Made by a program: the position numbers and the translations under genes. Shown here piece by piece: positions 38,905 through 47,213 of a stretch of DNA of 64,000 nucleotides; within the stretch, counting starts at the first letter, position 1, and the number at the start of each line of letters is the position of its first letter. The notes beneath the pieces were generated by a model. It did not search any database. It was given only the letters and a program-made list of their open reading frames with translations, and was not told where the DNA came from. Location of the stretch: positions 1,164,303 through 1,228,302 of the forward strand of contig NZ_CP017834.1 in the NCBI RefSeq assembly GCF_001907975.1, read 5' to 3'. The DNA comes from Silvanigrella aquatica (GTDB lineage: Bacteria; Bdellovibrionota_B; Oligoflexia; Silvanigrellales; Silvanigrellaceae).

Positions 38905-40698
38905 ATGGAAACGGAAACCATTTTTCTGGGTAAAGCGAGCACAAATGGTTTTACAAAAAATGAAAATCGTTTGTGCACCACCGATCGTTTTGTTTGGAAA
39001 TTAAGAGATATTGTTGCAGATAATCCTTCACAAATTGAAGAATATTTAACTCGAAAAAAGATTTTTTTATTAGACAATCAAAAACTTGAAGAAAATAATT
39101 CGTTACTTTCTTTGTTACCTGAACCTTGGCTATTAAAAGATGTGCGCAAAGCTGCGGAAAGAATAATTCAAGCTATACGCAATAAAGAAAAAATAGTTAT
39201 TTTTGGTGATTATGATGTTGATGGTACAACATCTTGTGCTATGTTATCCCAGTTTTTTAATGAAATAAATTATCCTGTAGAAATTTATATACCCGATCGT
39301 ATTTTAGAGGGGTATGGTCTAAATGTAACAGGACTTAGAAAGTTAGCACAAAATAATGTAAAAGTAGTTGTTACAGTAGATAACGGAATTTCCGCTATTG
39401 ATGCCTGTGCCGAAGCAATTCAATTGGGAATGGATGTGATTATAACAGATCATCATGATATTCCCCCTGTTCTTCCAAGTGCTTTTGCTATTTTAAATCC
39501 CAAACAAACCGATTGCTTGTTTCCTTACCGCATGCTTGCGGGTGTGGGCGTTGCATTTTATCTTATGGTCGCAATGCGCACTCTTTTGCGTGAGCAAGGA
39601 CAAAATTGCGTTGTTAATTTAAAATCATTTCTCGATTTTGTGGCCATTGGAACCATTGCTGATATGGCACCTTTAACAGGTGTTAATCATATTCTTTGTA
39701 AAGTAGGTCTTGAAGTTCTTTTGCAAAATATTCAGCAAAAAAAACGTATTGGTCTTTTTGAATTATTAAAATGCGCTGGGTGGAAAGAAAATTCTAAAGT
39801 CGATTCTGTGGATATTGGATTTAAAATAGGACCCCGTTTAAATGCTGCCGGACGGTTAGGAAATGCGCTGCGTAGTGTCGAACTTATGTGTACAAATGAT
39901 GTTGTTTTGGCACAAGAAATGGCTCTGCATCTGCATCAAGAAAATGCGGAAAGGCAGACTCTTGAAAAAGCGTTTACCCAAGAAGCGATCGATCAAGTGA
40001 AGCAAGGTACAGAGCTTCCCGATGCTCTTGTCCTCCATCAAGAAGATTGGCACCCTGGTGTGGTAGGTCTTGTAGCAACGCGTGTGCTCGACAAATTTTA
40101 TAGGCCTGTTCTTGTTTTTGGAACCATAGATGGAAAGTTAAAGGGAAGCGGGCGTTCGACGCATTCTTTTAATTTATTTGCTGTTTTAAATGAAGTACGT
40201 AATGAATTTATTTCATTTGGTGGGCATTATCATGCTGTGGGATTAACACTTCTTCCTGAAAAATTACCTTGGTTAAAAGAGTATTTAGCGCAAAAAGCAA
40301 ATGAGCTTATTGATTCTCACGATAAAATTCCGCCCCTCTTTATTGATGGCGTTTTGCCATTGAGCCATTTAAATATAAGTTTTTTGAAACGACTAGAAGA
40401 GCTTGAACCCTATGGCATTGAGAACCCTCGTGCTCGTTGGTTCGTGGGACCTCTTACTGTTGCGCATGTTAAAAGAATGGGTAAGGATTTTTCCCACGGA
40501 CATGCTAAGCTGTTGGTTCTGGAGGAGGGATGCGAATTTTGGATCACAGCCTTTGGTCTTGCCGATGTGTTTGAAGAGTTTCTGGCGACAGGGATTGAAG
40601 TGCAACTGGTAGTCGAAGCAAAGCTAAGCAGTTGGAACGGACGCCTCACATCTGATATTCGTGTGATCGATTATGCTCCCGTCATCTATACGAGTTGA
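38905..40698 (+). CDS. recJ: Single-stranded-DNA exonuclease RecJ
   Basis: The 597-residue protein carries the DHH phosphoesterase motifs in order: IFGDYDVDGTTSCAM, VTVDNGISA, VIITDHHDIP (the DHH), and GTIADMAPL. FKIGPRLNAAGRLG, SGRSTHSFNLF and GGHYHAVGLTL of the DHHA1 domain follow, and the C-terminal OB-like domain completes it. RecJ degrades 5' single strands in RecF-pathway recombination, base excision and mismatch repair, the latter with MutS encoded about 29 kb away. Its start abuts the secF stop. Confidence 0.95.
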   Translation: METETIFLGKASTNGFTKNENRLCTTDRFVWKLRDIVADNPSQIEEYLTRKKIFLLDNQKLEENNSLLSLLPEPWLLKDVRKAAERIIQAIRNKEKIVIFGDYDVDGTTSCAMLSQFFNEINYPVEIYIPDRILEGYGLNVTGLRKLAQNNVKVVVTVDNGISAIDACAEAIQLGMDVIITDHHDIPPVLPSAFAILNPKQTDCLFPYRMLAGVGVAFYLMVAMRTLLREQGQNCVVNLKSFLDFVAIGTIADMAPLTGVNHILCKVGLEVLLQNIQQKKRIGLFELLKCAGWKENSKVDSVDIGFKIGPRLNAAGRLGNALRSVELMCTNDVVLAQEMALHLHQENAERQTLEKAFTQEAIDQVKQGTELPDALVLHQEDWHPGVVGLVATRVLDKFYRPVLVFGTIDGKLKGSGRSTHSFNLFAVLNEVRNEFISFGGHYHAVGLTLLPEKLPWLKEYLAQKANELIDSHDKIPPLFIDGVLPLSHLNISFLKRLEELEPYGIENPRARWFVGPLTVAHVKRMGKDFSHGHAKLLVLEEGCEFWITAFGLADVFEEFLATGIEVQLVVEAKLSSWNGRLTSDIRVIDYAPVIYTS

Positions 40699-40790
40699 AT
40701 CCATATCTTTTTGCCTAATTGCGAGGTATGCAGTACAATTGGTCAGATGATTTCATTATTGTATTAATAATTTAATTTGTGGACAAACTT

Positions 40791-41930
40791 ATGATCCAGT
40801 CGCACCGAAATGATTTAGAACCTTGGTATGTTCGGAAAAAAAAATTTCAGAACTCCAATGTGCTAGGGAGTTCTCCAAAAAAGACAGCAAATGAAGAAGT
40901 TGGCAAATTAAGTCATGCAAAGCAAACTATAATGCTCATGATTTATATTTTGCTTGCAGTTGTATTTGCAATTATATCAGGCGTTTTTTTTGTGTTGCCC
41001 TTTCTTTCTAATATTCCGGGCAGCGAATCGATTATTTTTGTTTCCATTGCTATTATATCCTTATTGCTATCTTTATTCTTTATTTTTTATCAAATAGGTT
41101 CCATTTGTTTTTGTTTAGCACCTAAAAATGAAGGAACTAATCAATTTGCATTAGGAATCAAATATCTTCGCGGTCAAATTGAACTGGAAGAACCGCGCAA
41201 AGGCATTCCCGCACCTGAAATGGCTTTGTATCAATTTATTCAACAGGTCAGAGCCTATGCTATGGAAAAATCTTTCTTAAAACAAAAGCAAGATCGTCAT
41301 CAAGATGCTTTATCGAACATCAGCGGCGCCGATCCTCATTCCATATTAAAAAGAAGATGGAATGATGTGATCGATAGTCTCAATGAATTTGAAATTTATT
41401 TAGCAAATGATCCTAAAGGTATTATTGAAAAACTTATTGTGAAATCACCTCCTCAGAATATGGATGTTTCACAAATTTTTAGAGATGTTGCTGAAACCTT
41501 CGATACCACTTGGCGCCGTAAGGGTATCAATATTGAACATGCTATTGTCACTCCTTTAAAAGCAAATACCAATGAAGCTGTTTTAAGACGTTTGTTAGTG
41601 GGTCCTTGGAGAAGCTGCGTCTATTTTGCGCGCAGGGGAAATGGTGTTGTCTTTTCTGCAAAAAGTATTGAAGGCAAAATTATTGCACGTTGGGAATGTG
41701 AAGGTATGGCCTTTCCCGAAGAATTTTTTGATATCATTCGTAATATTCAACTTGAAGTGAATGAACGCATTGAAAAAGGCATGGCTCTAATTGCTCTCGA
41801 TCCCAATAGTCCAAACACTTTATTTGCATTAATCAGCTTTGTAACTTGGGTTGATCTCGCCAATGTTGCAGGTTGTGATTATGATATAAAGCAGGGTTCT
41901 GAAGGACTCGTTATAGAATTAAGATTATAA
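40791..41930 (+). CDS. Membrane protein with a faint histidine-kinase-like ATPase domain
   Basis: No family is firmly recognised. Two membrane helices lie at about residues 45-67 and 78-103, with a cytoplasmic remainder of ~270 residues. From MDVSQIFRDVAETFDTTWRRKGINIEHAIV through NEAVLRRLLVGPWRSCVYFARRGNGV to the end LVIELRL, the spacing mimics a sensor-kinase dimerisation/ATPase pair. However, the Asn of the N box, the G boxes and a phospho-accepting His context are not visible. A degenerate kinase is the best inference. ATG 40791 has GTGGA upstream; GTG 40779 has no site. It ends 15 bases before the IS remnant. Confidence 0.6.
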   Translation: MIQSHRNDLEPWYVRKKKFQNSNVLGSSPKKTANEEVGKLSHAKQTIMLMIYILLAVVFAIISGVFFVLPFLSNIPGSESIIFVSIAIISLLLSLFFIFYQIGSICFCLAPKNEGTNQFALGIKYLRGQIELEEPRKGIPAPEMALYQFIQQVRAYAMEKSFLKQKQDRHQDALSNISGADPHSILKRRWNDVIDSLNEFEIYLANDPKGIIEKLIVKSPPQNMDVSQIFRDVAETFDTTWRRKGINIEHAIVTPLKANTNEAVLRRLLVGPWRSCVYFARRGNGVVFSAKSIEGKIIARWECEGMAFPEEFFDIIRNIQLEVNERIEKGMALIALDPNSPNTLFALISFVTWVDLANVAGCDYDIKQGSEGLVIELRL

Positions 41931-41945
41931 ATTTAACTTCTTTTA

Positions 41946-42598
41946 GGGTGTGTTCTCAAATTTTCACCCAAATGAAAGAGCACCCTAAGTAAATCACAGA
42001 TGAAAAGTTACTTTTCTTTTTATCGTAACGAGTTGTTATGCTTCTGAATTGTTTTAATCTAGCAAATAAATTCTTAATTAAATGTCTTATTTTATACAAA
42101 TAACTGTCGAATTCTTCATTTGTTTTATCAAAAGCATTTTTTTTCTTAGGAATCACAGCTTGAATACATTTATCTTTTAATTTCTTTCTTGTTTTTTCTG
42201 CATGATAAGCTCTGTCAGCAATTAATACTTCTGCATCGCTTATTTCTAATAGCTGGTTGGCAATCTTACTATCATGAACTTGTCCTTCACTGACAATAAA
42301 ATCAATTGGATTAGCACATGAATCAGAAATCATATGAATTTTACTTGAATTACCTCCAACAGTCCTTCTAATACATTCTATTTTTTTGTTAGAAGAATTA
42401 ACAGAATATTGATGAGCTTTAACGATAGTGTGGAATCGTGTATTTTAAATTCTTTTATAATTGCAGGTAGCCTTGACCATATTTGAGCTGTTATCATTGT
42501 TCTCAACATGTTCTCTCGTTTTCGTTAGAATTGATAATCCAAATTTTGCGGGAAACATGCCAAAAATCAAGTCTTCTTCAATATTTGAGAACACACCC
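41946..42598 (-). mobile_element. Defective IS5-family (IS427-like) insertion sequence remnant
   Basis: The ends are perfect 16-bp inverted repeats (GGGTGTGTTCTCAAAT at 41946-41961 and its complement at 42583-42598), flanked by a TA duplication on each side. The TA target fits the IS427 group as I recall it. At 653 bp it is shorter than the ~830 bp typical of such elements, and its transposase is broken in several ways. Removing the element plus one TA rebuilds the end of a phosphatase reading frame, confirming the boundaries. Confidence 0.88.
41956..42437 (-). pseudogene. Broken IS5-type DDE transposase
   Basis: The readable part has the IS5 orf2 pattern: TVGGNSSKIHMISD, GQVHDSK, LIADRAYHAEKTRKKL, AVIPKKKN, and YKIRHLIKNLFARLKQFRSITTRY. 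The first catalytic Asp (in DST near 42437) is put out of frame by a two-base AC duplication. The expected catalytic Glu in the I-E-R-x-F position reads Lys (IKNLF). Most of the N-terminal region upstream of DST is missing, with only a short LPAIIKEF-like trace left. It cannot make an active transposase; the longest open part starts at ATG 42333. Confidence 0.85.
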
Positions 42599-42787
42599 TA
42601 ATTAAAATAAAAGTAATATCATCTGTAATTGTGGTGTCTTCATAAAAAGTATACGCTTCATCAATAAGTTTATCAACAATAGTTAATAACTCTGTTTTTG
42701 AAAGATTATTTTTTTCAAAGAATTTTTTAAGGTTTTTCTCACCAAAATCTTTTTTCTCTTTATCTGTGTTTGCAGTTAAACCATTTC
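42599..42787 (-). pseudogene. Truncated copy of the SpoIIE-type phosphatase C-terminus
   Basis: Translation gives NGLTANTDKEKKDFGEKNL, KKFFEKNNLSKTELL, IVDKLIDEAYTFYED and DDITFILI. This is nearly identical to the last ~60 residues of the intact phosphatase at 44353-45843. Similarity stops abruptly at about 42787, so the rest of the gene is absent. The 3' end is split by the IS element; joining across it at the TA duplication yields ILIKRS-stop, matching ILIKRD-stop of the intact gene. It is a dead duplicate. Confidence 0.87.
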
Positions 42788-42891
42788 GGGAAAATATTTT
42801 GGAAATCTAATTAAAATTATTTATAGAAAATTGGTAGTCTATAAAAAAATAATTATTAAATATTGACTTTTTTATTTTATTATATAATTTA

Positions 42892-42932
42892 AAAAAAAAC
42901 TATGATTTTAAATTTTAATCATAGTTTTTTTT
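42892..42932 (+). terminator. Bidirectional intrinsic terminator
   Basis: A 16-bp perfect stem (eight A, then CTATGATT, paired with AATCATAG and eight T) surrounds a nine-base loop. It lies between the phosphatase remnant and the secreted-protein pseudogene and could serve transcription from either side. Confidence 0.8.
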
Positions 42933-42957
42933 AACTACTTTAATAGGTTATGTAATA

Positions 42958-43515
42958 ATGAAAAAAGTTTAACATTTGCTGTGTCTCTCTTTTCACTTAA
43001 TGCCTTTGCTAATATTTGTGATTTATCAGATGATTCAATAAAAGCATTCATTTAATGCAATAAATGAAACACTATCTATTGAAAATTCTAATAAAACCTT
43101 ATCTTCTTTTATTTGCGGAACATTTGGATGTAAAGCAGAGATTAAGGAAAATGAAATGACTGAGGCTGAATTATATGTTAGTGGTCAGTTTAATGAAAGT
43201 AAAAAAACAACGAAATTTAATATTGAATTCGTAGATAAGTTGCAAAATGAAAACCAAAAGATCACTTTAATTTGTTTAGAAAACAACTTGTGTAAGGCTT
43301 ATAACATTTTGGATACAGGAAGTGATTATGCATTTCAAAATGGTGAAATTAAATCAATCCGTCAAAAAAGAGATTTATTCCATATACCACAAAGTGTGTT
43401 TAGAGAGCTGTACCGTTCTACACATAGAGAATTAAATCAAATTGCTGCAGGAACAATTAATACTGTTAATAAAGTTGGAACTGCGATTGTTAGGGCAATA
43501 ACATTCAACTGGTAA
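42958..43515 (+). pseudogene. Frameshifted secreted protein with two cysteine pairs
   Basis: The reading frame is intact except for two small lesions. After ATG 42958 one A seems lost from the A-run, which should encode MKKSLTFAVSLFSLNAFA, a signal peptide. Near 43045-43055 a tandem duplication of CATT shifts the frame. Correcting both gives a ~185-residue secreted protein through to the stop at 43515; ATG 43156 gives only the last 119 residues. The mature part has C-x4-C (ICGTFGCK) and C-x5-C (ICLENNLCKAY). The same spacings occur in the gene at 43663, so the two are probably paralogues. Function is not recognised. Confidence 0.75.
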
Positions 43516-43557
43516 TAATAGTATTTAATCCACTTAAAATTATATTTTATATAAATA

Positions 43558-43594
43558 TGCGCTTAATTCGTATAAAAAAACTTTACTAAGCGCA
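43558..43594. repeat. Eight-bp inverted repeat between the two secreted-protein genes
   Basis: TGCGCTTA at 43558-43565 and TAAGCGCA at 43587-43594 could form a hairpin with a 21-base A/T-rich loop. No T-run follows, so a terminator role is doubtful. Confidence 0.35.
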
Positions 43595-43662
43595 AGATTT
43601 AATCTAATTTGATAATTATGATTTAGAATGAAGTTGTATTTAAAAAGGAGAGATTAAGTTCT

Positions 43663-44118
43663 ATGAAAAAGTTTTTTATTCTAGCTCTTCTATTTTGGTA
43701 TCACTCATATGCCCAAAGTGAAAATGTTATTGATAAAAATAAAGAAATAATATTAAACACCTTCAAAGAAGTATTAATCAAAGAGAACTCAAAAATTTCT
43801 TTTTCCCAAAATAACTGTTATAATTCTCTTTGCAATGTCAATATTATTGAAAATAATAAAATAATAAAAAATTTAAGCATAAACTCCAAAATAAACAAAT
43901 TAAATGATAAAATTAAATATCAAATAAATATTTTTAATTATAAAAACACTGAGAATAAAGATTATACAGTAGTATGTAGTAAAAATAATGATTGCAAGTT
44001 CTTTAATGGTAAAAAATCCCAAGAAATTGATGAGGCATATGAAATAGATATATTAAATGGAAAAACTACATTTCCATATTTTAATTTATTTGACTATGCA
44101 ACTTTCTTTAAATTTTAA
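43663..44118 (+). CDS. Small secreted protein with two cysteine pairs (unrecognised family)
   Basis: The 151-residue product has a clear signal peptide (MKKFFILALLFWYHSYAQ). The mature protein of ~133 residues is rich in Asn, Lys and Ile. It contains NNCYNSLCNV (C-x4-C) and VVCSKNNDCKFF (C-x5-C), likely two disulfide-closed hairpins in the periplasm or outside the cell. These spacings match those of the broken gene just upstream. AAGGAG lies 13 bases before the ATG. I do not recognise the family. The A/T content is high and the gene sits next to an IS remnant, which suggests an accessory locus. Confidence 0.75.
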   Translation: MKKFFILALLFWYHSYAQSENVIDKNKEIILNTFKEVLIKENSKISFSQNNCYNSLCNVNIIENNKIIKNLSINSKINKLNDKIKYQINIFNYKNTENKDYTVVCSKNNDCKFFNGKKSQEIDEAYEIDILNGKTTFPYFNLFDYATFFKF

Positions 44119-44352
44119 ATTTTAAATTTAAAAATGTGATATTTAAAAAGATGTGAGACAATCCCATTTGTTCTACCTATATTTAATATTTTGAATTTTT
44201 TGGTTTCATAATTCCATTACAAAATGCAGTTTTTGTCATGAAATAATTCAGAAATGTCATCATAATCCGAGCTGAATTTATCAAACAAAATATAGGTTAA
44301 TAGAGGTGTTCTATTTTGAGGGAATAACTCTAAATTAATACAATATTATTCC

Positions 44353-45843
44353 TTAATCTCTCTTAATTAAAATAAATGTTATGTCATCATTAATAGGATG
44401 ATCTTCATAAAATGTGTATGCTTCGTCTATTAATTTATCGACAATATTAAGTAATTCTGTGTTTGAAAAATTGTTTTTTTCAAAGAATTTTTTAAGATTT
44501 TTCTCGCCAAAATCTTTTTTTTCTTTATCTGTATTTGCTGTTAAACCATTGCTAAATAAACAAATAATTGAATTTTCCTTAAATTCATATTCAACAACTT
44601 TAATTTCCTCTTCGCTTTCAGCGCTTGCATTCTCAGCGCTTTTATTACCAAGAAGTTGTCCTTTAGATTTAAATCGAGTAATTTTTGTTTCTTTACCGTC
44701 ATAATAATTAATTAAATAGGGGAAAGTATGGCCAGCATTAATAAATTTTACGCGATCGAGTTTTTCATTAAAAATTAAAATAGACATACTCAAATTCATT
44801 TTGTTATTGGCATCGACCTTTTGTATAAACTCATTAAGATGCTTAAATAAATTTAGAAAATCATATTTGTCTAAGGTTTTTTCATTGGATAAATCTTCAA
44901 AATACCTTGAAACAGCGGCTGCAATAATTGTACTGCCGGCTTCATGACCTAGGGCATCTCCAATAAGAACAATTTTAATTTTATCAAATTCATATATACC
45001 CCACCAATCTCCCCCATTGTCTTTTGCACTTTGGTAATAGGAAGCTAATTTTACTTTATCGCTATTAAATTTTGGGATGTATTCAACTCGGGGAACTACG
45101 TTTCCCAAGGAACGTTGAGAATATTTGGTTTCAATTTCAAGCATTTGGTTGGTATTTTTCAAACCTTGAATGGTTTCTTCATAACCGTTATAAGCTCTTT
45201 CAATTTTAAGAGCAATTGGTTTAAAAATTAATAAATAGAGAGTTATTAATAGAAATATATTAATAAACAAAATTATATAAGTAATACCAATTGCTTTTTT
45301 AATTTGTAACTTACTTTCAGCTACGTATAATGTAACTGATTTATCGAGGTCAAGAAGTAATTTGTTTATCTTGTAAATATTATATTCTTTTAAGAAGGAA
45401 TTAAAATCATTTTTACTCACACTATTTTCTGCTGCTAATATGAAATCATTAATTCGTATGTATAAATTTGCCTTTCCAAAATAAAGGCGCTCAATTTCCT
45501 GATTGCTTATTTTTGAAATTCCATCTATTTCATTTCCGTAAGCCAAATCTTCATTTGCTTTACGCATAAGTTGAATGCAGTTAACTAAATCGGCTTTCAT
45601 AATATTGTAACCGTCATTAAATTTTTGTGAACTTAATGACTGAATAAGTAACATTATTCTTTGGCTTAGCATTCTTTGTTTGCCAGAAACATTTATAACG
45701 TTACTAAAATGTGCTTCTTCTTGAATAAACTTTTCAATTATTATTTTTGCAGATATTATTGCAATTCCAAGTATTATAAGAGATAAAGAAAAAAGTAAAA
45801 TTAATTTTTTTTTAATTTTCATTCCTTCTTTTTGCAACTGCAT
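44353..45843 (-). CDS. PilJ-type sensor with SpoIIE/PP2C phosphatase output
   Basis: An N-terminal membrane helix (~8-30) is followed by a periplasmic helical sensor beginning VSGKQRMLSQRIMLLIQSL, the NarX/PilJ-type motif. A second helix near 180-200 leads by a short coiled coil to a SpoIIE-like Ser/Thr phosphatase domain. Its motifs are DNGGDWWGIYEFD, LIGDALGHEAGSTIIAA (metal Asp), NAGHTFPYL and DDITFILIKRD at the end. Such proteins usually dephosphorylate anti-sigma-factor antagonists; no partner is adjacent. Start 45843 has AAGGA five bases upstream. It follows the symporter by eight bases. A truncated duplicate of its end lies at 42599. Confidence 0.87.
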   Translation of the reverse strand: MQLQKEGMKIKKKLILLFSLSLIILGIAIISAKIIIEKFIQEEAHFSNVINVSGKQRMLSQRIMLLIQSLSSQKFNDGYNIMKADLVNCIQLMRKANEDLAYGNEIDGISKISNQEIERLYFGKANLYIRINDFILAAENSVSKNDFNSFLKEYNIYKINKLLLDLDKSVTLYVAESKLQIKKAIGITYIILFINIFLLITLYLLIFKPIALKIERAYNGYEETIQGLKNTNQMLEIETKYSQRSLGNVVPRVEYIPKFNSDKVKLASYYQSAKDNGGDWWGIYEFDKIKIVLIGDALGHEAGSTIIAAAVSRYFEDLSNEKTLDKYDFLNLFKHLNEFIQKVDANNKMNLSMSILIFNEKLDRVKFINAGHTFPYLINYYDGKETKITRFKSKGQLLGNKSAENASAESEEEIKVVEYEFKENSIICLFSNGLTANTDKEKKDFGEKNLKKFFEKNNFSNTELLNIVDKLIDEAYTFYEDHPINDDITFILIKRD

Positions 45844-45851
45844 AAAATTCC

Positions 45852-47111
45852 TTATTTTACTTTAGGCTGGAATTCATTTTCCGATTTTGCAATCATAACT
45901 GTGCCAATGGTGTTGCCAATTATATTTGTCACAACCCTTGCATCGGACATAAAGCGGTCAATTCCTAGGAGGAGTGCTAAACCTTCGATGGGAATAATAT
46001 GACCAGGCATAGCAGCTAAAATTGCAGACAAAGTAACAAAGCCGGCTCCTGTTATTCCTGCAGCGCCCTTAGAAACGATTAAAATTGTAAATAAAAGCAC
46101 AAAAAATTCTGTAGTTGTAAAAGGAATATTATAAGCTTGTTGGATAAATACAGCACCTGCAGTAACATAGATAGCCGTTCCATCTAAATTAAAGGCATAT
46201 CCCGTGGGAAGAACAAAGCTAACCACTTTTTTAGAACAGCCAAAAGTTTCTAATTTATTCATGAGTTGAGGAAATACGGATTCGGAGGAGGATGTGCCAA
46301 AGGCGATGGACATCTCTTCTTTGATATGTTTCATTAATTTAAAAGCGCTGAATCCATAAATTTTTGCAGCAATAAAAAGAATGATCCAAAAACTAACCAT
46401 GCTCACGCCTAAAATTAAAATGAAATGTGCCAACATAGTAAGAGCGCCAATTCCTTGAGCACCCACTGTTGCGGCAATAGCTCCAAAGGCGGCAATAGGT
46501 GAAATCCGAGAAATAATTGTGATCATTTTAAAGAAGACGTCGTTGGTCATTTGAAAAAAATCGATGATTTTAGAGTTTTCTTTAATTTGTAAAATTGCTA
46601 TGGAAAATATAACGGCGAGAACAATAACGGCTAATAAATTATCACCCGCTAAGGTTGCAAATACATTTTCAGGAACCATATGCGTAATAAACTCTGTAAA
46701 ACCCCCCGTGCTTCCTTCTTTAGGTTTGAATTTTGAGACATCGACGCCTTGAAATGTGGATATATTAAAACCGGCACCTGGCTGGAAAAAAAGCATCATG
46801 CCAAAGGTAAGGGCGACAGCAACAATGGACATGATTTCAAAATAAACAATTGTTTTAAAGGCAAGTTTTCCTATACTTCCTTGATGTTTGCTATGAGAGC
46901 ATACTCCTAAAATAATGGAAACAAAGACAATGGGTGATATCACCATTTTAATGAAGCGAATAAAAATGGTTGCTATAATTTTTAATTGCGCCGCAAATTC
47001 TGGGAAATAAATGCCCACTAAAATTCCTAAGGTAACGGCGATGAGAACCTGTAGGAAGAGGTGAAACTTTAAAAATTTAAGAATTTGAGACAATTTACTT
47101 GGAGATGACAT
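45852..47111 (-). CDS. Dicarboxylate/amino acid:cation symporter (DAACS family)
   Basis: The 419-residue membrane protein shows the glutamate-transporter fold. It has about eight helices, the serine-rich hairpin motif AFGTSSSESVFPQLM, the TGYAFNLDGTAIY segment (N-x-D-G-T) of helix 7, and GAAGITGAGFVTLSAIL of the second hairpin. DRFMSDARVVTNIIGNT of helix 8 follows. Members import glutamate, aspartate or C4-dicarboxylates with sodium or protons. GAGGG lies just before the ATG. It is co-oriented with and close to the phosphatase gene, so they may share a transcript. Confidence 0.93.
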   Translation of the reverse strand: MSSPSKLSQILKFLKFHLFLQVLIAVTLGILVGIYFPEFAAQLKIIATIFIRFIKMVISPIVFVSIILGVCSHSKHQGSIGKLAFKTIVYFEIMSIVAVALTFGMMLFFQPGAGFNISTFQGVDVSKFKPKEGSTGGFTEFITHMVPENVFATLAGDNLLAVIVLAVIFSIAILQIKENSKIIDFFQMTNDVFFKMITIISRISPIAAFGAIAATVGAQGIGALTMLAHFILILGVSMVSFWIILFIAAKIYGFSAFKLMKHIKEEMSIAFGTSSSESVFPQLMNKLETFGCSKKVVSFVLPTGYAFNLDGTAIYVTAGAVFIQQAYNIPFTTTEFFVLLFTILIVSKGAAGITGAGFVTLSAILAAMPGHIIPIEGLALLLGIDRFMSDARVVTNIIGNTIGTVMIAKSENEFQPKVK

Positions 47112-47213
47112 GGTGCCCTCGCTTAAGAGTTATTAACTTTTTTAAATATAATAAAAATAAAATAAGTTGTGAAGCGCTGTGGCAAATATTTGAAATTGGT
47201 AAGGAAATCTAGG

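Noticed and set aside
43558-43594. The inverted repeat as a terminator
   Set aside because: The loop is 21 bases and no T-run follows the stem. It is kept only as a low-confidence repeat.
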